64,000 nt of DNA from Streptomyces sp. NBC_01231 (GCA_035999765.1 CP108521.1:7874001-7938000), one strand, 5' to 3'. Shown: positions 1 to 7,946, counted from the first letter of the stretch. Notes: generated by a model not told the origin, from the letters alone. Program-made: numbers and translations.

Positions 1-552
1 CCCGACACGCGCGCGTACGTCCCCACGGGCGGGCCGAGCGGCTGGGCGGGAGTCCGCTTCTACCCCGGCACCGCGCCCGCCCTCCTGGGAGTCCCCGCGC
101 ACGAGCTGCGCGACCGGCGCGTGCCGCTGTCCGACCTGCGCCCGGCCGTCGAGGTGCGGCGGCTCACCGCGCAGGTGAACGCGGCCGCCGACCCGGCGAG
201 CGGCCTGGAGGAGGTGGCCCTGCGCTGGGCCGCCGCCGCCGAACCCCCGGACCCGCTCCTACGACGGCTCGTCACCGCCCTCGACAGGGGCCGCCCGGTC
301 GCTGCCACCGCCGACGAACTCGGCTTCGGCGCCCGCCAGTTGCACCGCCGTTCTCTGACGGCCTTCGGCTATGGCCCGAAGACACTCGCCCGGGTGCTCC
401 GACTGCAACGCGCCCTCGCGCTGGCCCGCGCCGGGGTCCCGTTCGCGGAGACGGCGGCCCGGTCCGGGTTCGCGGACCAGGCCCATCTGGCACGGGACGT
501 ACGGGAGTTGGCGGGAATGCCGCTCAGTCGTCTACTGGCCCGCTCCGGGTAG
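1..552 (+). CDS. AraC-family transcriptional regulator, 5' end outside the window
   Basis: The open frame is already running at base 1 and ends at the TAG at 550-552, giving the last 183 residues. The first 40 residues (WAGVRFYPG, then [11 protein letters not shown]) resemble the end of the sensor domain found in many actinobacterial AraC proteins. The rest holds two helix-turn-helix units: one around [14 protein letters not shown], and a second around [20 protein letters not shown], the typical AraC C-terminal signature. It should be a DNA-binding regulator with an unknown effector. It converges on the VOC gene and the two 3' ends overlap by 21 bases. Family call is firm; target unknown. Confidence 0.85.
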   Translation, partial: PDTRAYVPTGGPSGWAGVRFYPGTAPALLGVPAHELRDRRVPLSDLRPAVEVRRLTAQVNAAADPASGLEEVALRWAAAAEPPDPLLRRLVTALDRGRPVAATADELGFGARQLHRRSLTAFGYGPKTLARVLRLQRALALARAGVPFAETAARSGFADQAHLARDVRELAGMPLSRLLARSG

Positions 553-936
553 CGGCGCGAACAGGTCGACGCCGTTGCCGTCCGGGTCGAGCACCACGGC
601 GTACCGCTGCCCCCAGAAGGCGTCCCACGGCTTCAGCTCACCGTGGTGACCGGCGCCGACCAGGGTCTCGTACACGGAGTCGACCTCGGACGGACTGTCG
701 CACCGCAGCGCGAGCGAGGCGCGCCCGCCCCCGGCCGGTGGCTGCCACCCGGGAAGGAAGGAGCGCACGGTCTCCTCCGTGTCGAGCAACAGCCGCAGTC
801 CGCCCGGCAGCTCGGCCTCGGCATGTGGCGCGTCCTCGGCGCCCTCGGGGAAGGCGAAGCCGAGTCGGCGGTAGAAGGTGACGGAGGCGGCCATGTCGGA
901 GGCCACCAGGCCGATGGCATCGAATCGTGGACTCAT
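532..936 (-). CDS. VOC-superfamily (glyoxalase/bleomycin-resistance fold) protein
   Basis: A 134-residue protein with one VOC module: [23 protein letters not shown] at the N-terminus and the C-terminal strand [15 protein letters not shown]. The family comprises small metal-binding enzymes or drug-binding proteins (glyoxalases, dioxygenases, bleomycin-type resistance proteins). A His/Glu metal set cannot be assigned with confidence, so substrate and activity are open. The ATG is at 936. It is transcribed leftward and overlaps the end of the AraC gene, a common pairing in which the regulator controls a small stress or resistance protein, but that link is inferred. Confidence 0.8.
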   Translation of the reverse strand: MSPRFDAIGLVASDMAASVTFYRRLGFAFPEGAEDAPHAEAELPGGLRLLLDTEETVRSFLPGWQPPAGGGRASLALRCDSPSEVDSVYETLVGAGHHGELKPWDAFWGQRYAVVLDPDGNGVDLFAPLPGAGQ

Positions 937-1092
937 ACGGCCACCGTAGGCGGCGCTCTAACGGGGAGTCTTGAACGAATCGGACGTCACCGGAAGGCCT
1001 CGCGGCCCTCGCCGGGCCGGACGTCCCCGTCGGCCGGCTGCGGGAAGGGCGCACCCTGCCCGGGCGGGAGCGGTTCCCTGAAAGCTCCGCGC

Positions 1093-1725
1093 TCAACGAT
1101 ATTCGGCGACGATATCGTCCGGCTTGACAGGATTCCTGCGGCGCCGAACATATCGTGAGAACTCCACCGCACCGGTCACCGCGAACGCGAGCCCGACGCC
1201 GACGGCAATAGCAAGAAGCGTATTCTCCTGGAAGAAGACGCCACCGAGGTATCCCGACAGTGCGGTATAGGAACTCCATGTGGAGGTCGAAATCGCAACG
1301 TACAGCATGAACCTGCGCAGTGGGTATCTCACCACTCCCGCCGTTCCCGTGGCGAGATAGCGTCCGACCGGAATGAATCGCGTGGAGACGAGTACAAAAC
1401 CGCCGCGTAATTCAAGTTCGCGTTTGAACCAGTTGTACGCCTTCCGGCGTTTGGTGCCGACTGGCAGGCGCTTCAATACGCGTTCCCCCATCAACCGGCC
1501 GATGGCGTAGGGAACGAGGTCGCCGAGAAAGGCGCCGACTGTCGTGGCGGCGATGACAAGCATGATGTTCGTCTGTCCGGTTGCGCCGGCGATACCGGCG
1601 AGGAGCACGACGGGTTCACTCGGGATCAACGGGAGGAAAGAGTCGAGTAAGGACACCGCGATGAGTACGGCGTAGAGTGCGGGCGACGCTATCAACGACT
1701 CCGTGAGATTTATCCAGTCCGGCAT
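1093..1725 (-). CDS. DedA-family (SNARE-associated/VTT domain) membrane protein with a TTA codon
   Basis: A 210-residue polytopic membrane protein. It shows the DedA signature: a hydrophobic N-terminal segment followed by LPLIPSEPVVLLAG, the GAFLGDLVPYAIGR segment, and the basic amphipathic stretch ending FVLVSTRFIPVGRYLATGTAGV. These proteins act as lipid scramblases or transporters needed for membrane and pH homeostasis. Codon use is looser than in the neighbours: Ile ATA occurs twice in the first 12 codons, and codon 26 is TTA (1648-1650), the rare Leu codon read by the bldA tRNA in Streptomyces. This suggests late expression or recent acquisition. It is a single gene separated from both neighbours. 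Confidence 0.85.
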   Translation of the reverse strand: MPDWINLTESLIASPALYAVLIAVSLLDSFLPLIPSEPVVLLAGIAGATGQTNIMLVIAATTVGAFLGDLVPYAIGRLMGERVLKRLPVGTKRRKAYNWFKRELELRGGFVLVSTRFIPVGRYLATGTAGVVRYPLRRFMLYVAISTSTWSSYTALSGYLGGVFFQENTLLAIAVGVGLAFAVTGAVEFSRYVRRRRNPVKPDDIVAEYR

Positions 1726-1809
1726 CTGCTACTCGCCCCTCGGTGTACGGTACGGAAATTCACGGGTGATTCCCTGATTCTTGCGCTGATTCTTGCGTCG
1801 GCCGGTGTG

Positions 1810-2916
1810 TCAGGTGGCGGGTGCCGTGGTGAGCATCCAGCGGCTGAAGGCGGCGTAGCGTTGCGCGAATTCGACAGCGTTGCCGGCATGTTCGACGGCG
1901 GCGGAATGCTCGCGGACCGTGTCGAAGCGGGCGCTGCGGGCGCGCTCGTAGGTCGTGAGGGCCTTTTCCAGTTCGGCCTCGGCTGTCAGGTTGCTGCGCA
2001 GGACGCCGACGTCTTCGATGCCGAGAGTGCCGCCGGAAGCGATGTGGGGGGACAGTCCGTGCGCGGCGTCGCCGATCAGAGCGACGCGCGTGCTGGTCCA
2101 ACGGGGCAGTTCCGGGACCAGCGTGACCTGGTTCTCCAGGATGGATTCCTCCGGTGTTTCGGCGATCAGGGACAAAAGTTCGTCGTTCCATCCCGCCTCG
2201 GCCAGATTCCGTGCGCGTTCCAGTGCCCGTTCGCGCTTGCTTCCGGTGAGTGGTCCGGCATCGAACTGGTTGACCATCCACATGGTCCGATCACGAGCGA
2301 TACTCGCGTACCCGCCGCGGGTTCGGCGGTGGCCGACGGTGAGCACGGTGGCCTCTGAGGCTTGTTTGCCGGTCGGCACGATCGCTCGCCAGGCGTAGTG
2401 GCCAAAGTGCGTTACGACGTCGCTCCCCGGCACCAGTTGCTTGCGCACGTTCGAGTGGACGCCGTCCGAGCCGATCAGGAGATCGGTGCGAAGTGTCTCG
2501 CCGTTGGCGAGGTGCACGACGACATCCGATCCGGTCTCGGTGTATCCGGTCACGTGGGCGTCGAGGCGGATTCGGTCGCGGCCGATGGTGTCGGCCAAGA
2601 GGTTGTTCAACTCGGGGCGCGGGACGAGGAGGAACCGATGATCGCTGTCGGTGTAACCAGGAGCGCGGACCGGATCGCCGGCAGGGCTGAAGAACCACGT
2701 GTTCTGTTCGATGCCCATGTCGCGGATTGCCGGGCCGATGCCGAGGTGGTCGAACTCTCGCAGCGCGTTGGCCCACAGGCCGATGCCGGCGCCGACGGCT
2801 CGAATGCGCGGCGCCTGTTCCAGCACGATGACCTCGTGGCCGATGAGTTTGAGGGAGGCCGCAGCTGTGAGCCCTACCAGGCCGCCGCCGACGATCACCG
2901 TGAATTTCGTGGACAA
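1810..2916 (-). CDS. FAD-dependent monooxygenase (PHBH/UbiH class, urate-hydroxylase-like)
   Basis: The 368-residue flavoprotein starts at TTG 2916, because AAGGAG at 2925-2930 lies 8 bases upstream and no conserved sequence precedes it. The N-terminal dinucleotide-binding motif is VGGGLVGL, followed by an acidic strand end VIVLEQAPRIRAVGAGIGLWANA. The DG motif (LLIGSDGVHSNVR) and the C-terminal GD motif (ALIGDAAHGLSPH) complete the class A flavin hydroxylase pattern. It likely uses NAD(P)H and oxygen to hydroxylate a small ring compound; the substrate is not apparent. It is divergent from the NAD(P)-binding protein gene across a 388-base intergenic region with candidate operators. Confidence 0.85.
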   Translation of the reverse strand: MSTKFTVIVGGGLVGLTAAASLKLIGHEVIVLEQAPRIRAVGAGIGLWANALREFDHLGIGPAIRDMGIEQNTWFFSPAGDPVRAPGYTDSDHRFLLVPRPELNNLLADTIGRDRIRLDAHVTGYTETGSDVVVHLANGETLRTDLLIGSDGVHSNVRKQLVPGSDVVTHFGHYAWRAIVPTGKQASEATVLTVGHRRTRGGYASIARDRTMWMVNQFDAGPLTGSKRERALERARNLAEAGWNDELLSLIAETPEESILENQVTLVPELPRWTSTRVALIGDAAHGLSPHIASGGTLGIEDVGVLRSNLTAEAELEKALTTYERARSARFDTVREHSAAVEHAGNAVEFAQRYAAFSRWMLTTAPAT

Positions 2917-2924
2917 CTTCTTTA

Positions 2925-2930
2925 CTCCTT
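2925..2930 (-). promoter_or_regulatory. Ribosome binding site fixing a TTG start
   Basis: AAGGAG on the minus strand, 8 bases before TTG 2916. It is the only good ribosome binding site near the start of the flavin-binding fold and argues against longer upstream starts. Confidence 0.7.
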
Positions 2931-3247
2931 CGCGTTGCGGACGGGGGTGCCTGAGTCGCCGCCGAGACGGGCAGCGCGTCTGAAGGCTCATGAAGCGGGA
3001 GTTGAATTGCCTGGTTCGGCAGTGAGTGCCGATGCGGTGTGAGGGGCTTTCCTTCTCAGCGAGGTACGGCCCAGAGGCACGTCTCGACACTAGGAGCAGC
3101 TGCCGCTTGCCTCAAATGCAATTTAGTCAATGAGAGATTTACTTGTATGCATTCAGCCAGGCGGGCGGCGCATCGCGTAACGCACGTGTCCGCCGCCATG
3201 TCCGCTGCCGGTCTACTGCCCGCCGGGCTGATTGCGTTTGGGTAAAT

Positions 3248-3274
3248 CATCAAGTCAGTTACTTGCACTTGATG
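3248..3274. promoter_or_regulatory. Inverted repeat, candidate operator
   Basis: CATCAAGT at 3248-3255 and ACTTGATG at 3267-3274 form a perfect 8-base inverted repeat with an 11-base spacer, 30 to 57 bases before the ATG at 3305. Spacing and position suit a dimeric repressor. The cognate regulator is unknown; the nearest one is only a LysR remnant. Confidence 0.45.
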
Positions 3275-3304
3275 TTAAGTGATGGTCTCCCTAGCGTTCT
3301 CGGC

Positions 3305-3913
3305 ATGAACCTCACCGTCCTCGCGGCCTCCGGGCAGACCGGAATGGCCCTCACCCGACAGGCGCTGCGACGTGGCCACACCGTGACCGCCATCGCGCGT
3401 GATCTCGAGCGGATCGCCCTGCCCGACTCCCCGAACCTGCGCAAAGTGGCGGGCGACGTGAACGACGCGGCCAGTATCGCCGCCGTCGTGGACGCGGATT
3501 CCGTGGTCCTTTCCGCGCTCGGCACGGACCGGGCCGGGACTCTCCTGGCCGGTGCCCGGGCCGTCGTCGCCGCCGGCCCGCGGCGCGTCATCTGGCTCGG
3601 CGCCTACGGCACGGGCCCGTCGGCCGACGTGGCGGGGGAGGGCGCGGGTGTGCTCGCCGCGGTGCTGGGTGACCGGCTCGCGGACAAGGTCGAAGCCGAC
3701 CACACGGTTCTCGCGGCCGGGGGCACCGTCTTCCACGCCGGGATGCTCGCCGACGGGCCGGAAAGCCCCCGTCGGCGCACGGTCGGCCTGGAGGCCGGGC
3801 CCGCCTTCGACCTCGGTGCGAAGGTCAGCCGGGAAACCGTCGCCGCGGCGATGCTCGACGAAGCTGAGACGCCAGGTTTCCCCGGTGTCGTGGCCCTCCC
3901 GTTGGCGCAGTAG
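3305..3913 (+). CDS. NAD(P)-binding atypical short-chain dehydrogenase/reductase-like protein
   Basis: The 202-residue protein begins at ATG 3305 with a Rossmann motif near the terminus (MNLTVLAASGQTGMALTRQAL), matching the GxxGxxG form of the NAD(P)H-binding (NmrA-like) family. An acidic or basic cofactor-selecting region follows (ARDLERIALPDSPNLRKVAGDVND), then VVLSALG. The SDR Tyr-x-x-x-Lys pair is not evident, as expected for atypical members that act as redox sensors or flavin/quinone reductases. It lies beside a broken LysR gene and the inositol-phosphatase-like gene. Role in detail is unknown. Confidence 0.75.
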   Translation: MNLTVLAASGQTGMALTRQALRRGHTVTAIARDLERIALPDSPNLRKVAGDVNDAASIAAVVDADSVVLSALGTDRAGTLLAGARAVVAAGPRRVIWLGAYGTGPSADVAGEGAGVLAAVLGDRLADKVEADHTVLAAGGTVFHAGMLADGPESPRRRTVGLEAGPAFDLGAKVSRETVAAAMLDEAETPGFPGVVALPLAQ

Positions 3914-3922
3914 ACGGTGCGG

Positions 3923-4066
3923 TCAGCAGGCGGTGATCTCGTCGGTGTCGACGGGGCTCTCCGTCGGCACCCGCAGCACCAGATGCAGCCGCTCGGCCGC
4001 GCCCATCACGCTGCCCTCTTCGAGCAGGGCGTCCAGCACGGTCAGCAGATTCAAGTCCAATTGCAT
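3923..4066 (-). pseudogene. LysR-family regulator remnant (N-terminal helix-turn-helix only)
   Basis: A 47-codon minus-strand frame starts at ATG 4066 with MQLDLNLLTVLDALLEEGSV and continues MGAAERLHL. This is the standard opening of a LysR regulator (about 300 residues when intact). After HL the conserved recognition helix should follow, but the frame jumps to unrelated sequence and stops at 3923-3925. Most of the winged helix and all of the effector domain are missing, consistent with a large internal deletion. It sits between the NAD(P)-binding gene and the divergent phosphatase-like gene, where an intact LysR regulator would be expected. Confidence 0.7.
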
Positions 4067-4125
4067 AAAAGTAAATCTTAACCAGATATAGATCCACTTC
4101 GATCAACTCACTTCAGGAGCATCCC

Positions 4126-4905
4126 ATGAACCAGGAACTGCTTGCCGCCACCGTCGCCGCCGTCCGCCACGCCGGCGCCCGGATGATGACGCGCTACTCC
4201 ACCGAGTCCCGTCAGCCCGGGCTCCCCGAACTGCTCGCGAGCCTTCAGGCCAATGACGCGGCCGTTGTCGACACGTTGCGCCCATCGTTGACCGAGGCCC
4301 TGCCGAGCGCGGGCTGGCTCAACGACGAACACGGATCGGGACCGCTGGCCACGGGTGAGTGGTGGCTCATCGACCCGGTCGGTGGCAACGTCAACGCCGT
4401 GCACGGCATGCCCGACTGGAACATCGGCGTGAGCCTCGTCCGTGACGGCCGCCCGGTGCTGGCGGTGGTCTACTTCCCGGTCCTCGACGAGATGTTCACC
4501 GCGACCGAGGGCGGCGGGGCGTTCCTCAACGGTGTACGGCTGCGGGTTTCGGCCAAGACGTCGTTGGACGGCGCACTGGCCGGGACCGGCCAGGCCCAGC
4601 CGGGGCACGACCCCGAGCTCGCGCAGCGGATGGGCTCCGCCTTCGCCGCGATGACGAACTCCGCCCTGTACGTGCGGGTCTCCGTACCGGTGACCCATCA
4701 GCTCGCCCAGGTCGCCGCGGGCCGGATGGACCTGCACTGGCAGTTCGACAACGTCCGGTCCCACGCGGCCGGCGTACTGCTGGTCCAGGAGGCCGGAGGC
4801 GTCGTGACCGACTTCGAGGGCAAGCCGTGGGAACTGGCCGGCGGGAGCTACCTCGCCGCCGCGCCCGGTGTGCACGCCGCCGCGCTGGAAGTCCTCACCT
4901 CCTGA
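4126..4905 (+). CDS. Inositol-monophosphatase-family protein with altered metal site
   Basis: A 259-residue protein of the inositol monophosphatase fold, preceded by CAGGAG 6 bases before ATG 4126. The conserved WxxDPxDGTxN motif appears as WLIDPVGGNVNAVHGMP: Asp83 is kept but the second metal ligand is Gly86. The later WDxAAG motif appears as RSHAAG (residues 211-216), so the usual Asp is Ser212. Glu68 (NDEHG) is retained. Loss of two metal-binding acids argues against normal phosphatase chemistry; a changed substrate, a binding role or inactivity are all possible. Related Streptomyces proteins with DPVEGN-type motifs, as I recall them, suggest a divergent subfamily rather than a single broken gene. 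Confidence 0.75.
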   Translation: MNQELLAATVAAVRHAGARMMTRYSTESRQPGLPELLASLQANDAAVVDTLRPSLTEALPSAGWLNDEHGSGPLATGEWWLIDPVGGNVNAVHGMPDWNIGVSLVRDGRPVLAVVYFPVLDEMFTATEGGGAFLNGVRLRVSAKTSLDGALAGTGQAQPGHDPELAQRMGSAFAAMTNSALYVRVSVPVTHQLAQVAAGRMDLHWQFDNVRSHAAGVLLVQEAGGVVTDFEGKPWELAGGSYLAAAPGVHAAALEVLTS

Positions 4906-4957
4906 GGGAAGTTGGGACCCGTCTTCCTCATCACCGCCAAGCTCGGGAGGACCACGA

Positions 4958-5791
4958 ATGACGACCACCGTGCCGCCCGGCCTCGCCGAGCTGACCGAGA
5001 TCATGGCTTACGCCGACTTCGCGACCAGCGCGCCGACGTCCGTGCGGGAGGCCTTGGGCCTCGGCTCGTTGCACGTCGGCTCGACGCGGGCCTTGGCCAT
5101 CCGGGAGGACCCGAGCCACTTCTTCAACCGGGCGGGCGGGTTCGGCGTCGACGGTCCGATCACCGTCGACGACCTGGTCCGGGTGTGTGACTTCTATCGG
5201 GGGCGGGGTGTGTCGCAGGGCTCGCTCGTGATCGCTCCCCCGTTGCTGCCGCGGGACTGGGCCGCCACCGCCGCGAGCCTCGGCCTCGCCGAGGGCAGTC
5301 GATTCACCAAGCTGGGCTGCGACATCGACACGTTGCGCACCGCCGTCGACAGTGCCGCGCTGGATCCGGGTTGGCGCGTCGGCGTCGTCGAAGCCCACCA
5401 GGCCCGGGAGTGTGCCACGGTCATGATGACCACCTTCGGATTCACCACCCCGGACATGATCGAGATGGCCGCGTCATGCGTGGGCAAGGCGAACTGGCGG
5501 CAGTACGCGGTCTGGGCGGGGGAGCGGATCGTCGCGGTCGGGAGTGTCTTCCTGAACGGGGAGTGCGCCGACATGTTCGGCGGGGCGACGCTCCCCGAAG
5601 CGCGCGGCCGTGGCGCCCAGTCGGCACTGCTCACCGCTCGCGTCCGGGCGGCCACGGCTGAGGGCTGTCGATGGCTCGTCGCCGAGACCGGCGTGGAAGG
5701 TCCCGGTGAACACAACTCGTCGCTGCGCAACATGGTGCGCGTCGGCTTCGAGCCGCTGTATGAGCGGGCCACCTGGCTGTGGCGTGCGTAG
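4958..5791 (+). CDS. GNAT-family N-acetyltransferase
   Basis: The 277-residue protein starts at ATG 4958, chosen because GGGAGG lies just upstream; it follows the phosphatase-like gene by 52 bases and may share its transcript. The C-terminal part carries the acetyl-CoA-binding motif A of GNAT enzymes (GGATLPEARGRGAQSALLTA), then a strand and a typical end (NMVRVGFEPLYERATW). The N-terminal 120 residues are a separate region (IREDPSHFFNRAGGFG, VSQGSLVIAPPLLP) seen in two-part acetyltransferases. Acyl acceptor unknown. Confidence 0.8.
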   Translation: MTTTVPPGLAELTEIMAYADFATSAPTSVREALGLGSLHVGSTRALAIREDPSHFFNRAGGFGVDGPITVDDLVRVCDFYRGRGVSQGSLVIAPPLLPRDWAATAASLGLAEGSRFTKLGCDIDTLRTAVDSAALDPGWRVGVVEAHQARECATVMMTTFGFTTPDMIEMAASCVGKANWRQYAVWAGERIVAVGSVFLNGECADMFGGATLPEARGRGAQSALLTARVRAATAEGCRWLVAETGVEGPGEHNSSLRNMVRVGFEPLYERATWLWRA

Positions 5792-5870
5792 CCCGTTGAC
5801 ATCGCGGCCGGTACCCGGCCGGGCGAGCCATGTCGGCGTCGCATTCGGTCCAGATCCTTGACGGTGCGGG

Positions 5871-6515
5871 ATGCGTGGGGTCGTAACGGTCCGCCGAACC
5901 CCAGCCATCAAAGATCTCAAGCGGTCTCCCGCGCTTGATCGACCGGACCGGACCCGTATCCCACTCACTCCGCAGACAAGGACGACCACGAGTACCCTCA
6001 CCACACCCCGAACCACTCCGCCGGCACGGGTGAACCGAGTCCGCTGGCGCATCCCGGCCCGGCTGCGCAAGAGCATCCTGGTCACGCATGTCGTGTCGGC
6101 GGGAGCCTGGATCGGCATCGATGTCATCTCCACCGTTCTGGTGGCGATCGGCTGGGTACGCGCGGGCGACGACCGCACCGCCGTATACCGAGCACTCGCG
6201 GACTTCTTCGTCGTTCCCCTGCTGTTGTCGGCTCTCGCAGCGGGAGTGGTCTGCCTTGTCACCGGTGTCCTGTTGGGGCTGGCGACCAAGTGGGGACTCG
6301 TTCGCTACCGGTGGGTCGCAGTGAAGCTGCTCCTCAACGTCATCGCCTGTGTGATGATGCTGGCCTTCTTGGGCCCGATCACCGAACTCGCCTCGGGCGA
6401 ACAACCGTTGCAGGACATCTGGTTCGTCGCGTTCCTCGCCACCACCGCCACGGTGCTGCTGAGTTTCGCGATGGTGCTCTCGGTCTTCAAGCCGTGGGGC
6501 CGAGTCCGTAAGTAG
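5871..6515 (+). CDS. DUF2269-like integral membrane protein; start uncertain
   Basis: A small membrane protein with four predicted helices: KSILVTHVVSAGAWIGIDV, FFVVPLLLSALAAGVVCLV, VKLLLNVIACVMMLAFLG and a C-terminal IWFVAFLATTATVLLSF. The basic start (RLRKSILVTHV) and helix layout match the DUF2269 group; function unknown. The listed ATG (5871) adds an unlikely basic leader. An in-frame ACG at 5988, 5 bases after AAGGA (5978-5982), is followed by STLTTPRTT, which looks like a normal N-terminus whose ATG became ACG. GTG 6030 is another option. The protein body from about 6030 is secure; the start is not. Confidence 0.6.
   Translation: MRGVVTVRRTPAIKDLKRSPALDRPDRTRIPLTPQTRTTTSTLTTPRTTPPARVNRVRWRIPARLRKSILVTHVVSAGAWIGIDVISTVLVAIGWVRAGDDRTAVYRALADFFVVPLLLSALAAGVVCLVTGVLLGLATKWGLVRYRWVAVKLLLNVIACVMMLAFLGPITELASGEQPLQDIWFVAFLATTATVLLSFAMVLSVFKPWGRVRK
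5978..5990 (+). promoter_or_regulatory. Ribosome binding site followed by an ACG in start position
   Basis: AAGGA at 5978-5982, five bases, then ACG at 5988-5990 in frame with the membrane protein. Either a degraded ATG start or a rare non-canonical start. Confidence 0.4.
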
Positions 6516-6627
6516 TTCTCGCCCGGCCGGCACTGGTCAGGGGCGCGGAACAGGAAGATCTGAGAACCACTCGCGCGCGCCGATGTACGGCAGCCTTCTC
6601 CACCAGGGCAGAGCGGCGGACTGGTAG

Positions 6628-6647
6628 GTTATAGGTCGACCACTAAC
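6628..6647. promoter_or_regulatory. 20-base palindrome, likely TetR operator
   Basis: GTTATAGGTCGACCACTAAC is a near-perfect palindrome (16 of 20 positions symmetric, core GGTCGACC). It ends 3 bases before the AGGAG site of the SnoaL-like gene, so it would overlap the promoter or leader. The TetR gene immediately downstream is the obvious candidate to bind it. Confidence 0.6.
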
Positions 6648-6660
6648 GCAGGAGTTCAGC

Positions 6661-7134
6661 ATGCCAGTCAAGGAAGACGACGCCAGTCGCCGCGCCGCCG
6701 CCCAGCACACCGTGGCCGAGCATCTGCGCCTTACCGCCGCAGGACGCGTCGACGAATGGGTGACGCTCTTCGCCCCGGACGCGGTGCTCGAGTTCCCGTT
6801 CGCGCCGACCGGTGTACCTCGGCGGGTGTCGGGGCGAGACGCACTGGTCGCGCACATGAGCAACTTTCCCGAGACCTTTGACGTCGAGTTCGTCGACCTG
6901 GTGTTCCACGAGACGGTCGATCCGCGTCTCGTGATCGCCGAATTCCGCTCGACAGGCACCGCACGGCCGACCGGCAAGCCGTACGAGCAGACGTGCATCT
7001 CCGTCGTCCGCACCGATGACGACGCGCTCATCACCCACTACCTGGACTACTGGAACCCGCTGGTGGCGATCGAGGCGCTCACACCGCACGACGTACCGTC
7101 CGACCCCGACCGCAGCGTGACTTTTGGAAGCTGA
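6661..7134 (+). CDS. SnoaL-like/NTF2-fold protein
   Basis: A 157-residue NTF2-like protein preceded by AGGAG at 6650-6654. The fold is evident from AEHLRLTAAGRVDEWVTLFAPDAVLEFPFAP, the strand pair VIAEFRSTGTARPTGKPYEQ, and the terminal HYLDYWNPLVAIEAL. The family includes ketosteroid isomerases, polyketide cyclases (SnoaL) and many proteins of unknown function; catalytic residues cannot be assigned. It sits 25 bases before a TetR regulator and behind a palindrome, so the pair is likely a self-regulated unit. Confidence 0.75.
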   Translation: MPVKEDDASRRAAAQHTVAEHLRLTAAGRVDEWVTLFAPDAVLEFPFAPTGVPRRVSGRDALVAHMSNFPETFDVEFVDLVFHETVDPRLVIAEFRSTGTARPTGKPYEQTCISVVRTDDDALITHYLDYWNPLVAIEALTPHDVPSDPDRSVTFGS

Positions 7135-7159
7135 GGGGAGCCGTGTTTGACTGACGCCC

Positions 7160-7708
7160 ATGCCCGCCGCCGGTACCAGCACGAAGAGCGACGAACGACG
7201 TCGGGCCATCATGGCCGCCGCGATCGACTGCTTCGCGCAAAAGGGTTTCTACGGGACGACGACACACGAGATCGCCGAGTGGGTCGGCATTTCTCAGCCG
7301 TATCTCTATCGCCTGTACCCGAACAAGCAGGCGTTGTTCGCGGCGGCGGTCGACCACGTGTCCGTCGTGATGACCGAAACCCTGGTCGCGCACTCGCCGG
7401 CGTCGGGTGGGGCAGGGCCGACGTCCGAGGCGGCGTTGGACGCGGCGCGCGGCGCCTACGCCGCGCTCGCAGCGGACCGGAACATCCTGCGTTTCCTCAT
7501 GCACGCGAACTGTGCCGTCGGCGAGCCGCTCGTAGCTCAGGCCGTGCGCCGGTGCTACGCCAAGCAAGTGGACACCGTTCGGCAGCTGCTGGGCGACGAC
7601 GACGCCGTGCGGCAATGGTTCGGCGCCGGAATGCTCGACAACGTGGTCGCCGTACTGGGGCTGGCCGACATCGACGAGCCGTGGGCGCACGTTCTCACCG
7701 CTGGATGA
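7160..7708 (+). CDS. TetR-family transcriptional regulator
   Basis: A 182-residue TetR protein. The N-terminal DNA-binding domain is clear: RRRAIMAAAIDCFAQKGFYG, then TTTHEIAEWVGISQPYLYRL with YPNKQALFAAAV. The C-terminal ligand domain (about residues 70-182) is helical and unspecific. It follows the SnoaL-like gene closely in the same direction. Most such repressors act on their own operon, and the palindrome at 6628-6647 fits that; ligand unknown. Confidence 0.85.
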   Translation: MPAAGTSTKSDERRRAIMAAAIDCFAQKGFYGTTTHEIAEWVGISQPYLYRLYPNKQALFAAAVDHVSVVMTETLVAHSPASGGAGPTSEAALDAARGAYAALAADRNILRFLMHANCAVGEPLVAQAVRRCYAKQVDTVRQLLGDDDAVRQWFGAGMLDNVVAVLGLADIDEPWAHVLTAG

Positions 7709-7910
7709 CCCGACACCGGGGGATACGCCCGCGCCCATCGGCCCGGCGGTCCCGCCGCATACACCGCCCTGGCCCGGACGACTCGCGCGGCTCGCGTACA
7801 CGCTCGTGCGCGCCGCCCGTCGACACGCTCACCGCCCTGCGCGGTGCGGCGTGCGACCGGGTGGCGTCCCGCTGGAGCAGCCCGATCAACCGACGGTCGA
7901 TGTCGTCCAC
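7695..7910 (-). pseudogene. AsnC/Lrp-family regulator remnant
   Basis: Reading leftward from GTG 7910, the frame gives VDDIDRRLIGLLQRDATRSH, then a degraded helix-turn-helix resembling RAVSVSTGGAHERVREPRES. This matches the N-terminus of Lrp/AsnC regulators (IDRRIIGLLQ, then a recognition helix ending HERVRKLRE). Conserved Leu residues are replaced by Pro in two helices and the homology is lost after about residue 48. The effector (RAM) domain is absent. The remnant overlaps the 3' end of the TetR gene and lies just upstream of the SMP-30 gene. Confidence 0.65.
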
Positions 7911-7946
7911 TGCTTACATGTGAGTCCACCCTTCCGAGAGGACGTC

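Larger units (their letters stand above)
2917..3304. promoter_or_regulatory. Divergent intergenic region, AT-richer than its surroundings
   Basis: This 388-base gap separates the leftward monooxygenase from the rightward NAD(P)-binding protein. I see no credible gene in it. Two AT-rich patches stand out, 3112-3155 and 3240-3285, and both contain TTACTTG followed by C/T then A. The first is bounded by AATGCA (3115-3120) and TGCATT (3148-3153). The second holds the inverted repeat annotated separately. These are probably the two promoters and their operators. Confidence 0.5.

Noticed and set aside
6537..6640. Minus-strand stretch ending WWRRLPYIGAREWF and a stop
   Set aside because: It resembles a protein C-terminus but no upstream coding sequence supports it and it overlaps the SnoaL-like promoter.
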